Shown here: positions 1-4,928 of the stretch, in pieces | Layout: every line of letters begins with the position of its first letter | Numbering within the stretch: position 1 is the stretch's first letter | Assembly (NCBI GenBank): GCA_008501785.1 | Contig: QQUD01000125.1 | Coordinates: forward strand, 1 to 6,500 | DNA: 6,500 nucleotides | Reading direction: 5' to 3' | Origin: Chloroflexota bacterium | GTDB lineage: Bacteria > Chloroflexota > Anaerolineae > Promineifilales > Promineifilaceae | Position numbers and translations under genes: made by a program | Notes under the pieces: generated by a model | What the model saw: only the letters and a program-made list of their open reading frames with translations | The model's database searches: none | Told to the model about the DNA's origin: nothing

Positions 1-25
1 ATAGAAAACTACAAAATGTGGCCCT

Positions 26-90
26 GTCATTCCCGCGCAGGCGGGAATCTACTCGACTACGTCATGGATTCCCGCCTGCGCGGGAATGAC
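26..90. repeat. REPIN/MITE-like double hairpin repeat
   Basis: Two 24-base arms (26-49 and 67-90) are perfect reverse complements separated by 17 bases; T25 and A91 add one further pair. Each arm is also a hairpin on its own, with ATTCCCGC and GCGGGAAT flanking a 4-base loop (29-48 and 68-87). Two REP-type hairpins in inverted orientation is the architecture known for REPINs, which are mobilised in trans by RAYT (TnpA_REP) transposases; short MITEs look similar. ATTCCCGC...GCGGGAAT units are a recurrent kind of bacterial intergenic repeat. No transposase is visible here and no clear target-site duplication was found. A T-rich run follows at about 105-118, but it is too far from the stem for a classical intrinsic terminator. 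The fold could still stabilise or end transcripts coming from the left. Confidence 0.85.
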
Positions 91-182
91 AAGTTCCCTA
101 TTACCGTTTTATTTTCTTAACGTTCATCACGCCTCATCGAAGGTGGCAAATTATCGTCTGTTCATTTGTCCCCACGATTTCT

Positions 183-191
183 TGCTATACT
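183..191 (+). promoter_or_regulatory. Possible extended -10 promoter of the ATPase/FGE-like gene
   Basis: TGCTATACT reads as an extended -10 element (TGn followed by TATACT, 186-191). No good -35 lies at the usual distance (the best is TTCATT at 161-166, 19-base spacer), which is tolerable for extended -10 promoters. Transcription would begin near 198 and leave a leader of about 47 bases. Confidence 0.3.
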
Positions 192-207
192 CTAGACGGG
201 TAAGGTG

Positions 208-236
208 TTGGTTATTTGCTTCAGTTTAGGTATAAA
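208..236 (+). promoter_or_regulatory. Alternative promoter giving a near-leaderless transcript
   Basis: TTGGTT (208-213) and TATAAA (231-236) are 17 bases apart. A start near 243 would fall almost at the ATG at 245. This fits the absence of a convincing Shine-Dalgarno sequence before that gene, but the match may be chance in AT-rich DNA. Confidence 0.2.
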
Positions 237-244
237 TACGGGTT

Positions 245-2317
245 ATGGTTAATTTGGCAATCCAGAACAATCCTTACACACCACATAATCATGGAAAACC
301 GTCAGAGATTTTCTTTGGCAGGAACACGCTGCTAAACCAACTATTAACAGACTTAAATTCACATATTCCTGAAACCTCACGCCCGATTGTTTTACATGGG
401 CCTGCTCAAATTGGTAAAACGAGTATTCTGCGGCAAATCGAAAACGGCCGTTTCGGTCCCACCTTCTTCCCCATCATTATCGATCTTAAAGAGATCACAC
501 TTGACGGCATCAGCAGCTTTTACTGGGACTTGGCACACCATATCAACGAAAAAGTCAGTGCCAACTCTACTATTGAACTGCCAACTTTCAATCAAACCAC
601 ATTTGTCGCGGCACCATTGCAAGCTTTTTTCCTCCAACTAATCAAACCATTGGCATCGTCTCTGGGTGAGCAACGACTGCTTCTCTTATTTGATAATCTA
701 AACGAATTGACACAACAAATTCGAGCCGAAAAATTATCACCAGACATTATCGTTGACCTCCACAACGAATTACGTCAAGCAAATAGAGCCGCATCACTTT
801 ATGCTATCACCCTTCCAGATACCCTGTTTAGAACATTTGATGAATTGCCATTTGCACAATGGGTACAAGAAATTCCAATTGAACCCCTTTCTGAAGACGA
901 AGTTGATTCAATTATTCGGGAACCAGTCGGTTTTACAATCGTACAAGATGTTGTTCACTATATTTATCAACTAACCAACGGTTATCCTACAAAAACACAA
1001 GAACTTTGTTACGAACTATTTGAATATCAACGTAAAAACAATTTACAACACGTCACGGTTGCCGACATCATCACAGTACAAAAAAAGTTGGTGAAAGAGG
1101 GAGAAAGGAATACGGCCGTTTCCCCCCAATTCCCCACCTTCACTATCCAATCAAATCCAGCACTTGACCACACCATCCAAACCGTCAACCATCAATCACC
1201 CTGGTATCAACAACCCCTATTTCTGATCCCAATAACGCTCATCCTTATCGGCATTGCTAGCCTATTTATCCCCTATTTAATACGCCAACAAAACGCAGCA
1301 GCCGCCGAATTAGCAGCCCAGACCGTCACCCCAACCACTAGCACCGAAAATCTCAGCACCCCAAATAGCATGGAAGCCCTCACCACATCAAGCAGTAATC
1401 TGCAAGAGACAAAAACTCCCACAAACACACCAACACCACCGCCAGCAACCGAAACACCAACACCAACACCTTCACACACACCCACTGTAACCCCAACCGA
1501 AACACCTGACACCATGCCCAAAATGATCCTTCGTGAACAAGACGGCATGCAAATGGTCCTCATTCCGGCCGACACCTTCCTCAGGGGATCCAACGAAGAC
1601 GATGTTTTATCTGCATCAGATGAACAACCCCAGCGAGAAATTCAAATCAATGATTTCTATATTGACAAATATGAAGTAAATGTTGAACAATTTGCAGCGT
1701 TCCTCAAGCGATTGGGAACCTACCAACGCGCTTGCGATAATAGAGATTGCACCGCCCCTCGAAACTTAGCGGGTTACACAAACTATCTTGAAGAGCAAGA
1801 CCTGGGTGATGGCACCATTCAATATTTTCCAATGACAGGGTTTGCCAATTACCCGGCCAATCACATTAGTTGGTACGGTGCCAAAAATTATTGCCAATCC
1901 GTTGGAGCCAGACTGCCAACAGAAGCGGAATGGGAATATGCCGCAAGAGGAACAGACGGCCGTATTTACCCTTGGGGCAATACAGCGCCAGATGAAACCC
2001 TGGCCGTTTTTCAAAGCGATAGCTTCGACAACATGAAACCTGTTGATGCATTGCCCGACGGAGCCAGCCCATTTGGCATTTTAGGCATGGCAGGCAGCTT
2101 GTGGGAATGGACCTCCGATTGGTATGATGAAACCTATTACCCAGAAGCCCCACTCAATAATCCACAAGGGCCAGAAACAGGGTTTGCCCGTGTTGTTCGT
2201 GGTGGAGCCTGGCCATATAACAATCAAGTAGAACGCATTCGCACATCCAATCGCTATTCTCTCACACCCGATTTCATTAGCTCTACGGTCGGATTTCGTT
2301 GTGTTCGTGACCCATAA
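245..2317 (+). CDS. Membrane protein: P-loop ATPase, TM helix, Thr/Pro linker, FGE-sulfatase-like domain
   Basis: 690 residues in four parts. Residues 1-285 form an AAA/STAND-like ATPase. It opens with NPY (9-11) and FFGR (23-26), typical of AAA_16-type modules; Walker A is GPAQIGKT (52-59) and the Walker B-like strand is LLLLFDN (144-151 region, Asp150). One membrane helix spans about 324-346, followed by a Thr/Pro-rich linker (about 361-421). Residues 433-688 form an FGE-sulfatase (SUMF1/PvdO/EgtB-type) domain, shown by GMQMVLIPA, FYIDKYEVNVEQF, RLPTEAEWEYAARG, YPWGN, WEWTSDWY, RVVRGGAW and GFRCVRD. The inferred topology is cytoplasmic ATPase and external FGE-like domain. The cysteine pair of true FGEs, which follows the RGGSW motif, is absent: by alignment by eye the positions hold Tyr658 and Glu663. 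Sulfatase activation is therefore unlikely; the domain may be a C-type-lectin-like binding module or another enzyme of this superfamily. The ATG at 245 sits just before the conserved NPY motif, so the start is credible although no strong ribosome site precedes it. The gene stands alone, with a 155-base gap downstream. Biological role unknown. Confidence 0.9.
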   Translation: MVNLAIQNNPYTPHNHGKPSEIFFGRNTLLNQLLTDLNSHIPETSRPIVLHGPAQIGKTSILRQIENGRFGPTFFPIIIDLKEITLDGISSFYWDLAHHINEKVSANSTIELPTFNQTTFVAAPLQAFFLQLIKPLASSLGEQRLLLLFDNLNELTQQIRAEKLSPDIIVDLHNELRQANRAASLYAITLPDTLFRTFDELPFAQWVQEIPIEPLSEDEVDSIIREPVGFTIVQDVVHYIYQLTNGYPTKTQELCYELFEYQRKNNLQHVTVADIITVQKKLVKEGERNTAVSPQFPTFTIQSNPALDHTIQTVNHQSPWYQQPLFLIPITLILIGIASLFIPYLIRQQNAAAAELAAQTVTPTTSTENLSTPNSMEALTTSSSNLQETKTPTNTPTPPPATETPTPTPSHTPTVTPTETPDTMPKMILREQDGMQMVLIPADTFLRGSNEDDVLSASDEQPQREIQINDFYIDKYEVNVEQFAAFLKRLGTYQRACDNRDCTAPRNLAGYTNYLEEQDLGDGTIQYFPMTGFANYPANHISWYGAKNYCQSVGARLPTEAEWEYAARGTDGRIYPWGNTAPDETLAVFQSDSFDNMKPVDALPDGASPFGILGMAGSLWEWTSDWYDETYYPEAPLNNPQGPETGFARVVRGGAWPYNNQVERIRTSNRYSLTPDFISSTVGFRCVRDP
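1415..1507 (+). repeat. Low-complexity Thr/Pro linker tract
   Basis: Irregular repeats of AACACC/ACACC units encode residues about 391-421, almost all Thr and Pro with a few Glu, Ser and Ala. The coding strand here is nearly free of G. The tract links the membrane helix to the FGE-like domain, as is common in extracytoplasmic linkers. Its length may vary between strains by slippage. The G-rich complementary strand produces a spurious antisense reading frame. Confidence 0.75.
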
Positions 2318-2353
2318 ATAGTCATTATAAGAAAGATTAACCATATTGATAGC

Positions 2354-2382
2354 TTGCAGCATACCCTTTAGAAGCGTATGAT
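2354..2382 (+). promoter_or_regulatory. Sigma70-type promoter for the Trm112-receiver-GNAT-dehydratase cluster
   Basis: TTGCAG (2354-2359) and TATGAT (2377-2382) are separated by exactly 17 bases. The -10 matches consensus at five of six positions and the -35 at three of six. Transcription would start near 2389 and give a leader of about 84 bases before the ATG at 2473. It lies in the only gap upstream of the cluster. No convincing terminator for the preceding gene was found in 2318-2472; the best hairpin, CATAC/GTATG at 2360-2380, has a 5-bp stem, an 11-base loop and no T-run. Confidence 0.45.
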
Positions 2383-2453
2383 CAATAAGGTGCTTTTAAA
2401 ACGTGTGTCCAACGAAAGATTATTTATTTTTCAATTGAATTGAACATTTTTAT

Positions 2454-2464
2454 AAAGGAGAAGG
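2454..2464 (+). promoter_or_regulatory. Ribosome binding site fixing the start at 2473
   Basis: The purine run AAAGGAGAAGG ends 8 bases before ATG 2473. A longer reading from TTG at 2440 would place this site inside the coding sequence, so the ATG is the better start. Confidence 0.75.
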
Positions 2465-2472
2465 TTTTAAAT

Positions 2473-2730
2473 ATGAGCGAAGAAAACAACTTACCAATCA
2501 GTCCCGAACTTTTAGAAATCTTGAGATGTCCTGTAGCCGTACAATCAAGCGAGTTTGGTGATGATCCAGGAAGATTAGAATTGATACATAGCACTTGGCT
2601 GGTTTGCCATGATACAAATATGAAATATCCAATCCGTGATGGCATTCCCGTGATGCTCATTGAAGAAGGGGAAAAATGGAAAGATACTCCAGTTGAAAAG
2701 CTGCCTGTACCACCTCCCACAGATTCATAG
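2473..2730 (+). CDS. Trm112-like small protein (YcaR/UPF0434 type)
   Basis: 85 residues. The pattern PELLEILRCPV (10-21 region), a central WLVC and then KYPIRDGIPVMLIEE (51-65) is diagnostic of the Trm112 fold, in which the YPI-x-DGIP-x-L signature is the most conserved part. Family members are small zinc-ribbon-like proteins; eukaryotic and archaeal Trm112 activates SAM-dependent methyltransferases, while bacterial members are mostly uncharacterised. Here only Cys19 and Cys45 remain of the four cysteines seen in zinc-binding members, so a full zinc site is unlikely; some bacterial homologues also lack it. The C-terminus is a Pro-rich tail. The start at 2473 is set by the purine run at 2454-2464. 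The gene is first of the plus-strand cluster, 29 bases ahead of the receiver gene. Family assignment is confident; cellular role is unknown. Confidence 0.88.
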   Translation: MSEENNLPISPELLEILRCPVAVQSSEFGDDPGRLELIHSTWLVCHDTNMKYPIRDGIPVMLIEEGEKWKDTPVEKLPVPPPTDS

Positions 2731-2742
2731 GCAATGAGTTTT

Positions 2743-2752
2743 GAGGAAAGGA
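2743..2752 (+). promoter_or_regulatory. Strong ribosome binding site of the receiver gene
   Basis: GAGGAAAGGA lies 7 bases before ATG 2760, near-ideal spacing. It contrasts with the next two genes, which have no comparable site. Confidence 0.7.
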
Positions 2753-2759
2753 TTGCACC

Positions 2760-3125
2760 ATGAAAACAATTTTGCAAATTGAAGACAATTTAGCCAATAA
2801 AATTCTGGTTGAACGCGTATTATCTCGATTTGATTACCTATTGTTACATGCGGCTGATGGTGAAACAGGTGTTACCGTTGCCATTGAAGAAAACCCTGAC
2901 CTGATTTTGGTTGATATGGGTTTGCCAGATGTTGATGGACAAACTGTTGTAACGTTACTCAAACAAATACCGGATTTGCAAGGTGTACCAATTGTCGCTA
3001 TTACGGCATGGCCACCCGATAAGGCAATGGAAATGGCTCAACGATACGGTTGTGATGGCTGTATTACAAAGCCAATTGATGTTAAATCATTCCCAGACCA
3101 GGTAAAGGAATATCTGGAACCATAG
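2760..3125 (+). CDS. Stand-alone response regulator receiver (CheY/DivK-like)
   Basis: 121 residues, a complete receiver domain with no output domain. The acidic pair is Glu8-Asp9 in QIEDN, the phospho-acceptor is Asp52 in LILVDMGLPDVDG, the switch Thr is Thr82 in AITAW, and the conserved Lys is Lys104 in ITKPID. All catalytic positions are therefore intact. The EDNxxN start resembles DivK and the receivers of hybrid kinases. Such proteins accept phosphate from a histidine kinase and act by protein-protein contact. No histidine kinase is present in the window, so the phosphodonor is an orphan or encoded elsewhere. It has its own strong ribosome site, and its TAG stop directly abuts the ATG of the GNAT gene. 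A functional tie to the nearby PP2C phosphatase or to the GNAT is possible but not shown. Confidence 0.95.
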   Translation: MKTILQIEDNLANKILVERVLSRFDYLLLHAADGETGVTVAIEENPDLILVDMGLPDVDGQTVVTLLKQIPDLQGVPIVAITAWPPDKAMEMAQRYGCDGCITKPIDVKSFPDQVKEYLEP

Positions 3126-3968
3126 ATGCAAATGGACCTTATACCAGCCAATCAATTCAGCTACGAACAGTTAACTGAAGCTTATAATCAAACACGTGTC
3201 GATTATTTAGTGCCAATGCCCATGAACGTGGCTCGCCTACGTGAATACTCTCGTGTTTACGACATTAGCTTAGAAAATTCATGTGTGGCAATGGAAGATA
3301 ACCTCATGCTGGGATTAGGCATGCTTGGCGTGAGGCACAACCGAGCCTGGATAACACGATTAGGCGTTTTGCCCGTCGGTCGTCGCAAAGGCACAGGCGG
3401 CCAGATCATGAAATCGCTCATTAGTCAAGCAGAAAAAAACAAGGTGGGGTATATCTGGTTAGAGGTAATCAAAGGAAACGATCCGGCACATACACTTTTT
3501 CGTAAGTGTGGGTTCGTAGAAACGCGTGAACTCATTGTTGCACGACGTCCTCCGACGCCAAACCAAGACAACTATTTGTTATCTCGTGTTAAACGCGTTA
3601 CTTCATTGAATCATGAAGAAGCCATTATCCTCCTTTCCCATCGTCAAAACAGGCCAAATTGGCTCAACGAAACAGAAACCCTGCAAAATGCACGTAATTT
3701 GTCAGCCCTTCTTGTCGAACTACACAATGGCGGGCGGGGCTGGGTTACTTATCACGCTGGCCTCTTGCAATTAACCCGCATTATCGTAGAGGTGACAGCT
3801 GGTGACGTGGCAGAAGTAACAGAAACAGTGCTCCACGTGCTGCACCGTAGACACAAACGACAAGATGCAATTTCAGAAAACCTGTACGACGATGCCCAAT
3901 GGGAAGGATATCAAAGAATGGGCTATTTCGACTCATTCCGTCGCGTTGAAATGGTAAAAGAGCTTTAA
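3126..3968 (+). CDS. GNAT family N-acetyltransferase, probable tandem-GNAT architecture
   Basis: 280 residues, about twice a single GNAT domain. The N-terminal half carries the acetyl-CoA loop: ITRLGVLPVGRRKGTGG (76-92) matches the V-x-P-x-x-R-x-x-G-x-G motif A, followed by the helix QIMKSLISQAE, the strand YIWLEV (109-114) and motif B NDPAHTLFRKCGF (118-130). The C-terminal half (about 155-280) lacks an acetyl-CoA loop but ends with YQRMGYFDSFRRVEMVKEL, which resembles the closing helix and strand of a GNAT fold. A catalytically dead second domain is therefore likely (inference). The substrate is unknown: an amino acid, a small amine or a protein Lys/N-terminus are all possible. Its ATG follows the receiver stop with no gap and no good ribosome site, pointing to translational coupling. 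Met3 is an alternative start. Confidence 0.85.
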   Translation: MQMDLIPANQFSYEQLTEAYNQTRVDYLVPMPMNVARLREYSRVYDISLENSCVAMEDNLMLGLGMLGVRHNRAWITRLGVLPVGRRKGTGGQIMKSLISQAEKNKVGYIWLEVIKGNDPAHTLFRKCGFVETRELIVARRPPTPNQDNYLLSRVKRVTSLNHEEAIILLSHRQNRPNWLNETETLQNARNLSALLVELHNGGRGWVTYHAGLLQLTRIIVEVTAGDVAEVTETVLHVLHRRHKRQDAISENLYDDAQWEGYQRMGYFDSFRRVEMVKEL

Positions 3969-4928
3969 ATGTCAGTAACGTCGAAACATGTGAAAGAAGC
4001 AGCTAAACGGTTGACTGGTATTGTCAATCGAACGCCAGTCCACACCTCTCGCACACTCAATCAACTTACGGATAGAAATATCTTTTTAAAATGTGAAAAC
4101 TTTCAACGAGTTGGCGCATTTAAATTCCGTGGTGCTTATAATGCAATTAGCCAGCTAGATGGTGAAAAACGCAAAGCTGGTGTGATCACCCATTCCAGCG
4201 GCAATCATGCGCAGGGCGTTGCATTAGCAGCTAAATTGCTTGGAGTAAAAGCTGTTATTGTCATGCCTGACGATGCACCCGCCATCAAAAAAGCGGCCAC
4301 TGCTGGTTATGGCGCTGAAATTGTGACTTGTTCAGCGATTAATCGTGAGCAGATCTCAGGTGATTTGGCAACTCAACATGGCTACACACTCATTCATCCT
4401 TACGACAATGACCACATTATTGCGGGTCAGGGAACGGCCGCTTTTGAACTCTTCCAAGAAGTTGGTGACTTAGACTTATTGTTTACACCAGTTGGCGGCG
4501 GTGGCTTGATTAGCGGCACAGCCCTGGCAGCCGCAGCCAGTTGCCCAACCTGCAAAGTGATTGGGGTTGAGCCAGAAATTGCCGATGATGCCAACAAATC
4601 GTGGCGTGAAAATAAAATTCACACGCTCAATCACGTTCCCCCCACCATATCTGATGGATTACGCACGCGCTTCATTGGCGAACGCAATCATGCTGTCATG
4701 CAGCAATATGTGTCAGACATGACCACCATTGATGAACAATCGATAATCGAAACGATGATTTTTTTGTGGACACGGGTGAAAATTGTAGTGGAACCGAGTG
4801 CAGCCACAGCGCTAGCCCCCATTTTCAGTGGCAATTACACGCAGCCTGGTCAACGAGTTGGTGTCATTCTTAGCGGTGGCAATGTCGATTTGTTTAGCCT
4901 GATTCCCGCTTTAACAACATCAGCGTAA
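3969..4928 (+). CDS. PLP-dependent threonine/serine dehydratase, serine racemase-like
   Basis: 319 residues, a single fold-type II PLP catalytic domain without the C-terminal ACT-like regulatory domain of biosynthetic IlvA. The Schiff-base lysine is Lys52 in GAFKFRGA. The SSGNHAQG motif (76-83) includes Ser77, aligned with the re-face catalytic Ser of serine racemase. The phosphate-binding loop is PVGGGG (174-179), and LSGGN (301-305) lies near the PLP ring nitrogen. Glu201, Ala205 and Asp207 in GVEPEIADD match in spacing the divalent-metal site of eukaryotic serine racemases. The overall pattern (LNQLTDRN, IAGQGT, ISDGLR, EPSAA) is closest to serine racemase, hydroxyaspartate dehydratase and catabolic TdcB-type enzymes. 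Expected chemistry is deamination of L-Thr or L-Ser to 2-oxo acids, with possible Ser racemisation; which one dominates cannot be read from sequence. The start abuts the GNAT stop (TAAATG), and the last 35 bases overlap the convergent phosphatase gene. Confidence 0.93.
   Translation: MSVTSKHVKEAAKRLTGIVNRTPVHTSRTLNQLTDRNIFLKCENFQRVGAFKFRGAYNAISQLDGEKRKAGVITHSSGNHAQGVALAAKLLGVKAVIVMPDDAPAIKKAATAGYGAEIVTCSAINREQISGDLATQHGYTLIHPYDNDHIIAGQGTAAFELFQEVGDLDLLFTPVGGGGLISGTALAAAASCPTCKVIGVEPEIADDANKSWRENKIHTLNHVPPTISDGLRTRFIGERNHAVMQQYVSDMTTIDEQSIIETMIFLWTRVKIVVEPSAATALAPIFSGNYTQPGQRVGVILSGGNVDLFSLIPALTTSA

Noticed and set aside
26..90. CRISPR array
   Set aside because: There are only two copies, in inverted orientation with a 17-base spacer; this is a hairpin repeat, not direct repeats.
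1273..1593. Antisense 106-residue Val/Gly-rich reading frame
   Set aside because: It is the complement of the Thr/Pro-rich linker of the gene on the other strand, has no ribosome site and resembles no family.
2192..2314. Diversity-generating retroelement variable region at the 3' end of the FGE/lectin-fold gene
   Set aside because: The fold and its C-terminal position would suit a DGR target, but no template repeat, reverse transcriptase or accessory gene is in the window, and the codons are not unusually rich in AAC/AAT variable positions.
2360..2380. Intrinsic terminator after the ATPase/FGE-like gene
   Set aside because: The CATAC/GTATG stem is only 5 bp with an 11-base loop and no T-run, and it overlaps the better-supported promoter.
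2440..2472. TTG start extending the Trm112-like protein by 11 residues
   Set aside because: The extension would encode the strong ribosome binding site at 2454-2464, and the conserved domain begins after ATG 2473.
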